A stretch of DNA of 64,000 nucleotides from Paenibacillus xylanivorans (GTDB lineage: Bacteria; Bacillota; Bacilli; Paenibacillales; Paenibacillaceae). The notes under the pieces were generated by a model, which saw nothing but the letters and a program-made list of their open reading frames with translations, made no database searches and was not told the origin of the DNA. A program made the translations under genes and the position numbers. The stretch spans positions 256,167 to 320,166 of the forward strand of contig NZ_LITU01000059.1 of assembly GCF_001280595.1 (NCBI RefSeq), read 5' to 3'. Below, piece by piece: positions 18,813 through 27,764 of this stretch. Position 1 is the first letter of the stretch; every line of letters begins with the position of its first letter.

Positions 18813-18856
18813 CATTTATCATTAGCTCCATTGAATTCATAGACAGGAATGGTCAC

Positions 18857-20200
18857 GTGAAAGATAAAATTGTTATGCCTCTATGGACTTGCTGCCTGTT
18901 CATCGTTGTGATGAATACCACCATGTTTAACGTCTCTTTACCTGTTATTATCCATGATCTTCAGATTACATCTGACCTCGGATCCTGGGTCATCTCAAGC
19001 TACTCCATTGGTTATGCCTTGTCGACGGTGATTTACAGCCGATTGTCTGACCGTATACCAGTGCGCAAACTGCTGACGGTGGGCTTGCTGATCCTGGGCT
19101 TATCTTCATTATTCGGATTATTTGCGCATAGCTTTGCGATCCTTCTGTTGACGCGCATTCTGCAATCTGCGGGTGCAGGAGTCATGGCTGGGCTTGGGCT
19201 CGTTATCGCGAGCCGTTACATCCCGCTGGAGCGACGCGGAGCTGCCATCGCACTTATTTCATCAGGTAGTGCCATGGCATTTGGGCTTGGCCCCATTGTG
19301 GGTGGACTCATTAGTGAGTACTGGGGCTGGAATGGACTTTTCGCTATTACGGTGCTTGTCCTGCTTGCACTGCCTGTACTGCTCTATTTTCTCCCGCGTG
19401 AAACGGCCAAGCCGGAGAATCCTTTTGATATGATCGGTGCAGCATTAACCGTGATTAATGCAACGACCCTTCTGGTTGCCATCACCCAGCAGTCATGGTT
19501 ATGGCTGGCCATCGGTGTCCTTTCACTTGTTGTGCACATCGTGTATATTCGCAGGGTGAGCCTGCCTTTTGTGAATCCGCTTGTATTCCGAACACCTGGG
19601 TTTTCCCGCCTACTGATCATCGGCTTCTGTGTTCTGGTCGTAAATCTGGGTAATCTGTTCCTGATGCCGCTAGTGCTCGCTGATCTGTTCGGACGTTCGT
19701 CACTCACTATTGGTCTACTGATTGCTCCTGGAGCCATCGTCTCGGCATTCTGTACCCGTTTCGTAGGTCGCTGGATCGACCGTTACGGAAATATGCGTTT
19801 TCTGATGATCGGACACATTTTGCTTGCCGCAGTACTTGCTCTATTTATGCTGGGGCTGAATCAGTCTGCTCTAATTATCACCGGAGGATATCTCTTCTTC
19901 TCCCCGGCACTCTCAGCCTCGATAGCTTCGCTGAATAATGAAGCGTCTCGGGTGCTGCCCAAAGCGCAAATTGGTTCCGGTATGGGCTTGTTACAGCTGA
20001 TCCAGTTTTTTGGCGGTTCGGTATCCGTGGCTGTCTGCGGGCTGATGCTGCACGGCATTCCGGGTGTTCCGGTAGAGGAAGCCTATCATGTTGTATATGG
20101 ATGTCTGCTCTTAGTCTGTCTGGTATCGCTTGTAATCGTTGTCTGGCATAACAAAGCTGCACGATCGACTTCTGCGGTTACGATGACTGGGACTGGATAG
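18857..20200 (+). CDS. MFS drug/metabolite exporter (DHA family)
   Basis: About 447 residues, nearly all hydrophobic, with about 12-14 membrane helices. It shows MFS signatures YSRLSDRIPVRKLL (motif A after TM2) and the TM5 motif GLGPIVGGLI. The best-supported role is proton-driven export of a drug or metabolite; the substrate is unknown. The start is placed at GTG 18857, where AGGAA lies upstream; the frame upstream of that codon is the structured leader. Monocistronic with its own promoter, leader and terminator. The terminator is followed by a run of nine C. Confidence 0.85.
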   Translation: MKDKIVMPLWTCCLFIVVMNTTMFNVSLPVIIHDLQITSDLGSWVISSYSIGYALSTVIYSRLSDRIPVRKLLTVGLLILGLSSLFGLFAHSFAILLLTRILQSAGAGVMAGLGLVIASRYIPLERRGAAIALISSGSAMAFGLGPIVGGLISEYWGWNGLFAITVLVLLALPVLLYFLPRETAKPENPFDMIGAALTVINATTLLVAITQQSWLWLAIGVLSLVVHIVYIRRVSLPFVNPLVFRTPGFSRLLIIGFCVLVVNLGNLFLMPLVLADLFGRSSLTIGLLIAPGAIVSAFCTRFVGRWIDRYGNMRFLMIGHILLAAVLALFMLGLNQSALIITGGYLFFSPALSASIASLNNEASRVLPKAQIGSGMGLLQLIQFFGGSVSVAVCGLMLHGIPGVPVEEAYHVVYGCLLLVCLVSLVIVVWHNKAARSTSAVTMTGTG

Positions 20201-20261
20201 GTTGCAAGTTACAATGTAAGTTTGCATCGTTCAAATAAAGCACATATCTATGGATTGAAGT

Positions 20262-20289
20262 AAAGGCCCGCGCATAGCGCGAGCCTTTT
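20262..20289 (+). terminator. Terminator of the MFS gene
   Basis: AAAGGC(C)CGCGC-ATA-GCGCG(A)GCCTTTT, a stable GC-rich stem followed by T residues. Confidence 0.8.
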
Positions 20290-20320
20290 GTCGTTCCCCC
20301 CCCCGTTGCTAAGCGGTGAA

Positions 20321-20785
20321 TCACTCTACTGGATTACTCGATCTGGCTTTTAAACAAGCTATGAATGCATTGAAATTGGCAGCGATCTCTCGTACATTTT
20401 CCTCCAGCAGTTGCTGAGCTTGCTCCGGCGTCTCTGATTCACTCTCGGCGTCTTCGCGCACCATTGCCTCTTCATGGTCCATAACCAGTACGGCAGGAGA
20501 TTCCGAATTCTTTCGGTAATCCAAAAAGTAGTTGTTTCCGCTGCTGACACTCCAAGCAAATGGAATAATTCGACGTGGATCGGGATTCACATCGTCTACC
20601 ATATTGATGTTATTCTCAATGAATTGATCATCGAGAATAGAGAAACGAATTTCCCAATCAATTACGTCACCATACTCAATCACATCAAATGCTTTACCTC
20701 CAGCCTCCCGTTGAAACTCCAAATATTCGTGCGGAAATACGATACCGTAATACTTCTGAATGTTTTCGATCTGCATATTACTCAT
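20321..20785 (-). CDS. SMI1/KNR4 (SUKH) family protein
   Basis: About 154 residues with the SUKH layout: an N-terminal helix and FPHEYLEFQREAGG, then IPFAWSVSSGNNYFLDYR, and a C-terminal FNAFIACLK helix. SUKH proteins often act as immunity proteins against polymorphic or contact-dependent toxins, by binding the toxin. No toxin gene is visible here. The start is placed at 20785 after GGGGGAG, with ATG at 20776 as an alternative. It lies 33 bases downstream of a small broken gene on the same strand and was probably co-transcribed with it. Confidence 0.8.
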   Translation of the reverse strand: MSNMQIENIQKYYGIVFPHEYLEFQREAGGKAFDVIEYGDVIDWEIRFSILDDQFIENNINMVDDVNPDPRRIIPFAWSVSSGNNYFLDYRKNSESPAVLVMDHEEAMVREDAESESETPEQAQQLLEENVREIAANFNAFIACLKARSSNPVE

Positions 20786-20818
20786 ACGCTCCCCCAAAAA
20801 CAGTCCTGTCATAGCACG

Positions 20819-21027
20819 TTATTTCCCAGCCAATGCTGCCTTCCAGGCTTCCTCCACCGCTACAGGAGCTTTTGTGCTGCTCTCGCCATCGCCCTCTTCC
20901 GTCCAAAGCGGTGGATAATACGCGAATACTAGGTGTATTTATTTTGTCCATGGTCCAACAGTTCCTTGAGTTCCTCCCAAGCATGATTCTCCCGATCCAC
21001 TAATTCGTTTGCGGATAATTTAGACAT
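20819..21027 (-). pseudogene. Small unrecognised gene broken by a one-base frameshift
   Basis: A strong RBS (AGGAG, eight bases) precedes ATG at 21027. The frame reads MSKLSANELVDRENHAWEEL and stops after about 32 codons at AAATACACCTAG. From about 20940 another frame reads on naturally as LVFAYYPPLWTEEGDG, then KAPVAVEEAWKAALAGK, and stops at 20819. The span is 209 bases, one short of a whole number of codons, so a one-base loss would explain it. The intact protein would have about 69 residues. I do not recognise the family. It immediately precedes a SUKH gene. Confidence 0.6.
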
Positions 21028-21097
21028 GATTACTGCTCCTCTCGATCTACTTTAAATCCAAACGTCGTAGTTGCCCCATACCTTCCCGCTCTTCCCT

Positions 21098-22891
21098 TTA
21101 TGTTTCAAGCTTCACCCAGATATGTTTGTAATCGATTTTCCCCCATGCATTCAAGGCAATGCCTTCAAGCATCGGATGATGTTGGGCTCTCTGGAGACTA
21201 TGATACAGAAAGATTACATTCGATGAACTTCTGAGCTTTTCCTGAATATCCAAAAGCAGCTTCATTCGCTCATCTGAGCTTGGTTCTCCCATGCATACCG
21301 TTAACTTGCCATCCACATATGCGGTCAATTCCGGACTGAGGTGATTGCGCAGGAAACTGAAAGGGGATTGATACAGCTCCAACAGGGTCAGGTCTGCCTG
21401 CTCGCCAAGCACTTCTCCAGCCATGAGCAGATCGGCCTGTGCAAGCACTTGGGGGTCAGCAAGCTGCTCAATCGGGAGCTTCACTACATTCAGCTGAACC
21501 CCCATCTCCTTGCATTGCCTGCTAATCCATGCGGCCGTTTTTTCATTCTCTAACCATTCATAAGTGTACAGATTTAGAGGCTCCCCGCCATAATCGGATG
21601 CCTGAATCAGTCTTTTTGCTTCATCCAGATTAGAACTCGGTTTGTATTCCTGCTTCGCTTCACTGAGCACAAATCCTTCCGATGTACACTGCCTGAGACA
21701 GCCTAGTTCCTTAATCATTCGCTCTCGGTCCAATCCCAGATCCATGGCCCGACGAAATTGGATATCCTGCTGAATCCCTGCTTTGTTCAGGTTAAACGTC
21801 AGATAGGTGCTGCCATTCTCCAACTGGCTGAGAGATGGTTCACTCGTTGATCCTCTACTCGCACCCGTATATAACAGCTGCATATCCGTGCCTGGCCTAT
21901 TTACTCCAGGCTGTCCTTCATAGTCCGGCCACACCCACATCTCAATCTGATCCAAATGAGGACGGCCTTCAAAATAATGACCATTCGCTTCCAGAACAAG
22001 CAGGGATCCATTATTTTTGATCATTCGGAAAGGGCCTGTGCCAATCGGCAGTGTTGAGAAACATTCGGCTCTCTCGGGGCCTCCCAAATCTTCAGGCACG
22101 ATCGAACAGCGATCTGTACAGAGAAAAGCAGGGAATACCGCATTGGGCTGGGCAAAATAAAAATCAATACAATATCTCCCATGCATCTGTACATCTGTGA
22201 TTAAAGAAAACATCCACTCCGAGGATGTCCTTCCTGACATACGCGCAAATGTAAATCTCACATCCCGTGCTGTCATTTCCTGACCGTGGTGGAACCGCAC
22301 CCCCTTGCGTAAATAAAATCGCCAGCGGGATAATGATTCGTCCCATTCCCAATGATGGGCCAATCCGGGAAGAATACGTTTTTCCTCCGGGTCGAATATC
22401 AGGAGCGTATCAAAGATCTGCCTTACCCAATGAGATTCAGTGCGCCGCTGAACCCACGCCGGGTCCAGATGAGGGACTGGCCGGTAAAAGGGGAAACGCA
22501 GCACCTCCTGTTCCTCCCCATCGGTGCGCAAGAAGCCCAGCTGTCGTTCCAGCCAATCGGCGAAGTCATCCTTCATTCGCTGCGTACCGGAAGATTCAAT
22601 TAGACGCCATGCTTCATTCAGATGTTCCTTCTCCACAAGCTGCCTCGCTTTGGCAGCGAGCATATCCGATACCGATACCCGAAATGACATGCGGGATACA
22701 TTCCCCCGTCCACGACCGGGTATCCATCTTAAATAACCTGATTCCATCAACTTGTTCAGTACAAGCTGTGCATTGCGCCGCGAACAATCCAGCAGATCAG
22801 TGACCTGCTCCATCGTGATTTCGATCATTTCCTGCTCAGGCACGGCCTCAAAATGGGTGCGCAAGATCAGATAATGCTCTTCTGCGTCCAT
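21098..22891 (-). CDS. SgrR-family regulator with solute-binding domain
   Basis: A 597-residue protein. The N-terminal 110 residues form a winged HTH (DLLDCSRRNAQLVLNKLMES, then WIPGRGRGNVSRMSF). Residues about 130-590 form a family 5 solute-binding domain without a signal peptide (IFDTLLIFDPEEKRILPGLA; FARMSGRTSSEW). This is the SgrR architecture, in which a cytoplasmic oligopeptide-binding-like domain senses a small molecule. An MFS exporter gene starts divergently about 110 bases away and is the probable target, comparable to the sgrR/setA pairing in enterobacteria. The ligand is unknown. Confidence 0.9.
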   Translation of the reverse strand: MDAEEHYLILRTHFEAVPEQEMIEITMEQVTDLLDCSRRNAQLVLNKLMESGYLRWIPGRGRGNVSRMSFRVSVSDMLAAKARQLVEKEHLNEAWRLIESSGTQRMKDDFADWLERQLGFLRTDGEEQEVLRFPFYRPVPHLDPAWVQRRTESHWVRQIFDTLLIFDPEEKRILPGLAHHWEWDESLSRWRFYLRKGVRFHHGQEMTARDVRFTFARMSGRTSSEWMFSLITDVQMHGRYCIDFYFAQPNAVFPAFLCTDRCSIVPEDLGGPERAECFSTLPIGTGPFRMIKNNGSLLVLEANGHYFEGRPHLDQIEMWVWPDYEGQPGVNRPGTDMQLLYTGASRGSTSEPSLSQLENGSTYLTFNLNKAGIQQDIQFRRAMDLGLDRERMIKELGCLRQCTSEGFVLSEAKQEYKPSSNLDEAKRLIQASDYGGEPLNLYTYEWLENEKTAAWISRQCKEMGVQLNVVKLPIEQLADPQVLAQADLLMAGEVLGEQADLTLLELYQSPFSFLRNHLSPELTAYVDGKLTVCMGEPSSDERMKLLLDIQEKLRSSSNVIFLYHSLQRAQHHPMLEGIALNAWGKIDYKHIWVKLET

Positions 22892-23001
22892 CTCACCCTC
22901 CTAAAAGGCGAAGTCAAATTCGTAAATGCTTCGCTTTTTCTTCCTCTTTTGCAAAAGTATAATTTACACCATTACCACACGTAAAGAGGAGATTGCTATT
23001 T

Positions 23002-24240
23002 ATGTCAGAAATCAACGTACACACCACACCTGTCACCTCGTCCGTCCCATCGTTATGGAGAAACCCAAGCTTTATCATTCTGTTTGCTGCCAGCGGCATC
23101 ATCGCTCTGGGCAACCAAATCTATGAATTGGCCCTACCTCTGATCTTATATGAACTCACAAAGTCTCCTGTAACGATGTCCACCATGCGTGGCATTGAAT
23201 TTCTGCCCAACCTGTTTCTCGCCATGTTCATCGGTGTACTGATGGACCGGGTTCATAAGAAATGGTGGTCTATTGGCTCCATCGTGTTACAGGTTTTCTT
23301 ACTGCTAACGCTGTTTCTATTTTTTCAATATGGTCAACCTTCCGTTCATCTGCTCTATGGATGCGGGTTTATTTTGATGACACTGAGCTATGCTTTTCGC
23401 AATGCTTCGGCTGGTATGATCAAACAATCTGTACCCACCCCAATGTTAACGTCCGCCAACGCGGCTCTGGGCTTCACCACAACGTTAATTTCAATTATGG
23501 GTGCAACACTGTCCGGGTTATTGTTGATGTTATCCAATCTGTATACGGGTCTGTTAATTACGACCATTCTGCTTGCAGTATCCTGTATCATTTTGCTACC
23601 TCTGCGCTCCACACCTGCTGCAAGGCAAACATCTGCTCAGAGCTTCTGGCTTGACTTCAAAGAAGGCTGGGTAGAGCTGCGTCACAATCACATGCTGCTG
23701 CTCATTAGCATCACGGTTATCTTCATCAATGCAACGACCGGAATGGTTGATGCCACGGTCATTTTTTATGCCAAAGACACACTGCAACTGCACAATCTGG
23801 AACTCGGACTTGTATTATCCGCTGCTGGCGTTGGCGGTCTGATTGGAAGTCTGGTAGTAAACTCACTTCGCCGCAAGTATTCTGCCGGAGTGCTTATCGT
23901 TGTGACCACACTGCTAGAAGGCTTCGCCTTCCTCTTGCTCTTTTGGTTTCACTCTGCTTACGGTCTCGCAGTGGGTCTCTTTCTGTCTGGCATGTTCCAA
24001 ACGGTGAGCACGATCTGCATCTGGACATTCCGCCAGGAAACAACCCCACATCATATGATTGGTCGAATCAGCGGCATTACAGGCTCCCTGTTCAAGCTGG
24101 GCATGCCACTGGCGATCTGGGGGAGTGGCTGGATTTCCGAGCTGTCCAATCCTGCGGCGGTCTTCGGGATTGCGGCTTTATGTAATGTCATCATTTTTAT
24201 ATGTTGCCGTTACAGTGCACTCTGGGATCAAAATAAATGA
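23002..24240 (+). CDS. MFS exporter (EntS/MFS_3-like)
   Basis: About 412 residues with about 12 membrane helices. The early segment FLPNLFLAMFIGVLMDRVHKK is typical of the MFS_3 branch, which includes enterobactin exporter EntS and several macrolide pumps. The ATG at 23002 lies ten bases after AGAGGAG; an in-frame TTG at 22993 is too close to that site. It is divergent from the SgrR-type regulator, which probably controls it. Export of a sugar, siderophore or drug is possible; sequence alone does not decide. Confidence 0.87.
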   Translation: MSEINVHTTPVTSSVPSLWRNPSFIILFAASGIIALGNQIYELALPLILYELTKSPVTMSTMRGIEFLPNLFLAMFIGVLMDRVHKKWWSIGSIVLQVFLLLTLFLFFQYGQPSVHLLYGCGFILMTLSYAFRNASAGMIKQSVPTPMLTSANAALGFTTTLISIMGATLSGLLLMLSNLYTGLLITTILLAVSCIILLPLRSTPAARQTSAQSFWLDFKEGWVELRHNHMLLLISITVIFINATTGMVDATVIFYAKDTLQLHNLELGLVLSAAGVGGLIGSLVVNSLRRKYSAGVLIVVTTLLEGFAFLLLFWFHSAYGLAVGLFLSGMFQTVSTICIWTFRQETTPHHMIGRISGITGSLFKLGMPLAIWGSGWISELSNPAAVFGIAALCNVIIFICCRYSALWDQNK

Positions 24241-24270
24241 TATCCACCAAGGAAATATGCACAATAAAAA

Positions 24271-24305
24271 AACAGGTGATGAGTAGCGAACTCTCCACCT
24301 GTTTT
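24271..24305. terminator. Terminator between converging genes
   Basis: AACAGGTG and CACCTGTT, with inner GAG/CTC pairing around TAGCGAA, followed by TTGCTGTTTTGC and preceded by an A run. It can serve both strands. Confidence 0.7.
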
Positions 24306-24341
24306 GCTGTGTTTTGCCTATTTAGAATAGTCCAATCCCAT

Positions 24342-24787
24342 TCACAATTCGATTTCCTCAGTTCCGCTGCATAGTTCGAGCAATGAATCCGCCACATGTT
24401 TGTAATCCTCATATCCCAGATTCCCCGAGTGAGAGACAATAATGGGGTATTCTCCCTTTGCCCATGCCTCTCTCATATCAAATATGTAGTGATTTCCGTT
24501 TCCATCCATTGCAAAAGAGACTGAGCCCGGCATATACTTCGCAAACTCATAAGCCAGATTCATTTCTCTAAAGTCATTCGTCCCGAAAAACTGAAAATAC
24601 CTCTCCCCATTCTGGAATTCTCCCCCGTTGGAATAACGAAGAAACTGAATATAACGTTCCGGTAGTACATGCTTCGGATTCGGAAAAAACCAGCTTAAGG
24701 GGTCAAGAGGGGTAAAAACACATCCAGCTCATGCTGTTTCGCCCCAGATCGTTTTACCCATTCCCGTTCAAAAATATCATTCCACAT
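24342..24787 (-). pseudogene. SUKH-family gene with one-base frameshift
   Basis: GGAGG precedes ATG at 24787. The frame reads MWNDIFEREWVKRSGAKQHE and stops after a run of four C (24709-24712 on the + strand). One frame over, the protein continues as LDPLSWFFPNPKHVLPERYI, then FLRYSNGGEFQNGERYFQFF and onward to a normal end at 24342 (YPIIVSHSGNLGYEDY; LLELCSGTEEIEL). Restoring one base, for example a fifth C, gives a continuous SMI1/KNR4-like protein of about 148 residues. The homopolymer position makes a sequencing error as likely as a real mutation. Confidence 0.7.
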
Positions 24788-24904
24788 CGTAATCCTCCAA
24801 TCCCGCGCTCATCCCTGATTTTCTAAGAGCATATCATGCTCTATTCTCCCATTCAAATCTGCTATAATCGAAATTCAACGCTAATTATAAGGGGAGGAAA
24901 CATT

Positions 24905-26398
24905 TTGCTTCGTACAGTCTCACAATGCATTCTGGCCCTGATTCTGATGCTGCTCGCAACAGGTTGTCAAGATGAGGGCTCTTCCATGCCTTCACCAGAT
25001 TCTGTCCAAACACCCGCCACCAAAGAAATTTATTACATAGCGCCCGATGGAAATGACCAGAATACAGGGAATATTCAGGATCCCTGGAAAACGTTGCAGC
25101 ACGCTGCCGACCATGCCACCCCGGGAAGCACCGTTTATTTACGGGAAGGTTCATATCATCAAAAGGTTAAAATCACTCGGAGCGGCAATTCCTCCGGCAA
25201 TCCCACCCTTTTCTCCAGCTATCCTCGTGAGAAGGCCGTCATTGATGGTGAAGGTCTGTCTGTACGCGGCCTGGAGGGTTTGATTGAAGTCGAAAATGCC
25301 AGCTTTATCACGATTCAAAATCTCGAAATCTGCAACTTTACAACCTCTCTTCGGGGTCAAGTGCCTACTGGCATATATATTCACGGAGCAGGAGAACACA
25401 TTCAAATCCTGAGCAACACCGTTCATTCCATTGCAAATGATGCCAAGCCTTCAGGACCGGATTTGCAGGGTAGAGATGCCCACGGAATTGCAATTTATGG
25501 TACGGAGCATCCCCAAGCATTACGGGACATTATGATCAAGGATAATGAGTTGTATGACCTCGTTCTCGGATCAAGCGAATCACTAGCTGTTAACGGAAAT
25601 GTCGATACGTTTGCCATCTTGGACAACACCATTCATGACAGCGACAACATTGGTATTGATCTGATCGGTTATGAAGGTACATCCGAGGATGACACTTATG
25701 ATCAAGCGCGAAACGGCATTGTACGAGGAAACGAAATCTATAATATTTCTTCCAATCTCAATCCGTCCTATGGAACTAACCTCCCCAATGACAGTAATTC
25801 TGCCGGGGGAATCTATGTAGATGGAGGCAAAAATCATATCATCGACCACAATCGGGTATATCGCAACGATATCGGGATCGAGATTGCTTCGGAGCACGCT
25901 GGACGTTCAACGAGCAACATTACGTTGCAGGATAATCTGATTTTTCATAACAGGCTGACAGGCATCGCCATGGGCGGCTATGATGAGGAACGCGGTTCTA
26001 CCGAGGACAGTACGATTATGTACAATACAATAGTTGGTAACGACCTGCTGGATGCTGGCAATGGGCAGTTGTACATACAAGCCCAAACGAAGAACAATAC
26101 GTTCAAGCGGAACATTCTCGTATCGAATAGCTCTGACGTGCTCATTTACAATGAATACACCAGTAATTCGGGGAATGTATTTGATCATAACGTGTACTAC
26201 TCCCCCGCACCACAAGAAGAGGCGCTGTGGATATGGAAAAACAGGGAGTATGCCGGCTTCACCTCCTACGTCGAAGGATCAGGAAATGACGCACATTCAT
26301 TGTATGTGAACCCCAATTTTATGGATGAGGCCAACGAAGACTTCACTCTCCAAGCCAACTCACCTGCCAAGGGAAATGGATTTACGAGCCATTATTAA
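24905..26398 (+). CDS. Secreted parallel beta-helix lipoprotein (pectate-lyase-like fold)
   Basis: About 497 residues. A lipoprotein signal ends in LATGC with the cysteine at residue 21. The mature part starts with a DUF1565-like segment (YYIAPDGNDQNTGNIQDPWKT) and proceeds through many right-handed beta-helix coils rich in N-T-I-H/Y repeats (IQILSNTVHSI, FAILDNTIHDSDN, IDHNRVYRNDIGIEIAS, LQDNLIFHNRLTGIAM). Such proteins usually bind or cleave polysaccharide, for example pectate lyases and chondroitinase B-like enzymes, but no catalytic residues can be assigned by eye. TTG start with GGAGG seven bases upstream. No carbohydrate genes adjoin it. Confidence 0.85.
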   Translation: MLRTVSQCILALILMLLATGCQDEGSSMPSPDSVQTPATKEIYYIAPDGNDQNTGNIQDPWKTLQHAADHATPGSTVYLREGSYHQKVKITRSGNSSGNPTLFSSYPREKAVIDGEGLSVRGLEGLIEVENASFITIQNLEICNFTTSLRGQVPTGIYIHGAGEHIQILSNTVHSIANDAKPSGPDLQGRDAHGIAIYGTEHPQALRDIMIKDNELYDLVLGSSESLAVNGNVDTFAILDNTIHDSDNIGIDLIGYEGTSEDDTYDQARNGIVRGNEIYNISSNLNPSYGTNLPNDSNSAGGIYVDGGKNHIIDHNRVYRNDIGIEIASEHAGRSTSNITLQDNLIFHNRLTGIAMGGYDEERGSTEDSTIMYNTIVGNDLLDAGNGQLYIQAQTKNNTFKRNILVSNSSDVLIYNEYTSNSGNVFDHNVYYSPAPQEEALWIWKNREYAGFTSYVEGSGNDAHSLYVNPNFMDEANEDFTLQANSPAKGNGFTSHY

Positions 26399-26422
26399 CC
26401 GGACAATGCCGGTAAAGTGATT

Positions 26423-26977
26423 CTATGATTCGTTGTCAAAATACGTTCTAATAGGCTGAGGCATGGCGAAAAAAATTAATTCTCCCAATTCGGAGGGAGA
26501 CTCCCTCATGCCGTTTTCAAGCCAGTCTTTGGTGACATTGACTCCACCGTAGGCATTGAACTGGATCGCAAAAACAACATCCTGCGGCAACGAGGCGAGA
26601 CCCATTTTCTTCTGAATATGCCTGGTGTGACACTCGACCGTATATTGAAAGATAATATTATAGAATGATAAATGTGTATCGTCGTCAAATACTTTTTTGA
26701 AATAGAGATAGTCCTCTTTAATAAACGCTACAATTCTTCCGGCTACTCGTCCCCAGGGCTCCTTCTCAATATATTGATTGATGATTTTATCGGCTTTGTC
26801 ACTATAGATCCAGGCGATCAGGTCGTACTTGCTCGAAAAATGATAATAAAACATCTGTCTGCTTACCTGACAGTGATCCGTGATGTTCGTAACGGTGATG
26901 GATTGAATCGGATTCCGCTTGGCCAAATCAATCAGGGATTCAGCCAGAAGTTCTTTGGGCGTGATTCTTCTAAGCAT
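26423..26977 (-). CDS. TetR-family regulator (DhaS-like subgroup)
   Basis: A 184-residue regulator with N-terminal HTH (SITVTNITDHCQVSRQMFYYHF, within residues 25-47) and a C-terminal helical domain of the kind seen in DhaS-like proteins. It is divergent from the NTF2-like gene at 27138, across 160 bases, and probably represses it. The effector is unknown. Confidence 0.85.
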   Translation of the reverse strand: MLRRITPKELLAESLIDLAKRNPIQSITVTNITDHCQVSRQMFYYHFSSKYDLIAWIYSDKADKIINQYIEKEPWGRVAGRIVAFIKEDYLYFKKVFDDDTHLSFYNIIFQYTVECHTRHIQKKMGLASLPQDVVFAIQFNAYGGVNVTKDWLENGMRESPSELGELIFFAMPQPIRTYFDNES

Positions 26978-27137
26978 ATGTATCTTCCTCCTGAGGTTCT
27001 AACGCTGCCACGAAGAGCTTGGCTGTATTCTTTACATATCGACGTATTTGTACAGTTTTTTTACACTCTATCGAAACAGTCTATTATTATTTAGGATTCT
27101 TTAATTTATACTTTGATGTGAAAGGGGAGTGGAATAT

Positions 27138-27632
27138 ATGGATTCCAAAACAATCAAAAATGTAACCGTTAATGCTTCCATGGACACCGCCAATGAAGAC
27201 GCCCGCAAAAACATGGATGTCATTATAGAATTCTTTTCGTTATATCTGGGAGATACAGACCAATTTTATTCCCTGTGGGTTGAGGACAATCCGGCAGTTA
27301 TCACGCCATTCACCACAGAGGATGTGGCTGTTCTGCACAATGCTGTTCAAGAAGGCTGGGATGCTGTAAAAAGCTTCTTCAATCCGATTTTCACTGATAT
27401 GAAAGGTACTTTCGAATGGACGATTGACGAGTTTATGGTCGGCGAAAATCCGAATACCATTATTACCAAAACACGGAGCAACATCGACATCACAGCCAAC
27501 GGACCATGGGGCAACGATAAAAAAATCAAGTATAACGGCATTTACGTGCAAATCTTCAAATTTGAACATAACAAGATCAAATCGTTTGAAGAATATTACG
27601 ATTCCGCTTTGCTAAATAAACAGTACTCTTAA
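27138..27632 (+). CDS. NTF2/SnoaL-like protein
   Basis: About 164 residues with the cone-shaped SnoaL/NTF2-like pattern: an N-terminal helix (MDVIIEFFSLYLGDTDQFYSL), a beta sheet with WTIDEFMVGENPNTII, and the closing YVQIFKFEHNKIKSFEEYYD strand-and-helix. Relatives include polyketide cyclases, ketosteroid-isomerase-like enzymes and PhzA/B. The closing motif resembles PhzB-type proteins, but no phenazine genes are nearby. ATG at 27138 is eight bases after GGGGAG. Divergent from a TetR gene that probably controls it. Confidence 0.75.
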   Translation: MDSKTIKNVTVNASMDTANEDARKNMDVIIEFFSLYLGDTDQFYSLWVEDNPAVITPFTTEDVAVLHNAVQEGWDAVKSFFNPIFTDMKGTFEWTIDEFMVGENPNTIITKTRSNIDITANGPWGNDKKIKYNGIYVQIFKFEHNKIKSFEEYYDSALLNKQYS

Positions 27633-27690
27633 GAGAAGATTTAAAATTATTGATATGATTCATTTCGGTAAAGCTCTAGGCAAGCCGAAA

Positions 27691-27726
27691 AAAACGCTCA
27701 GCCACAATTGTGGTTGAGCGTTTTTT
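27691..27726. terminator. Strong bidirectional terminator
   Basis: CGCTCAGCCACAA/TTGTGGTTGAGCG is an almost perfect palindrome flanked by A and T runs, between the converging NTF2-like and chemoreceptor genes. Confidence 0.88.
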
Positions 27727-27764
27727 GAGCTTCAGGCTTTGGTCTGAAGGCTTAACGATGCAAT

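Noticed and set aside
20296-20304. Run of nine C as a phase-variation tract
   Set aside because: It lies after the MFS terminator, outside any coding sequence or promoter, so length changes would have no evident effect.
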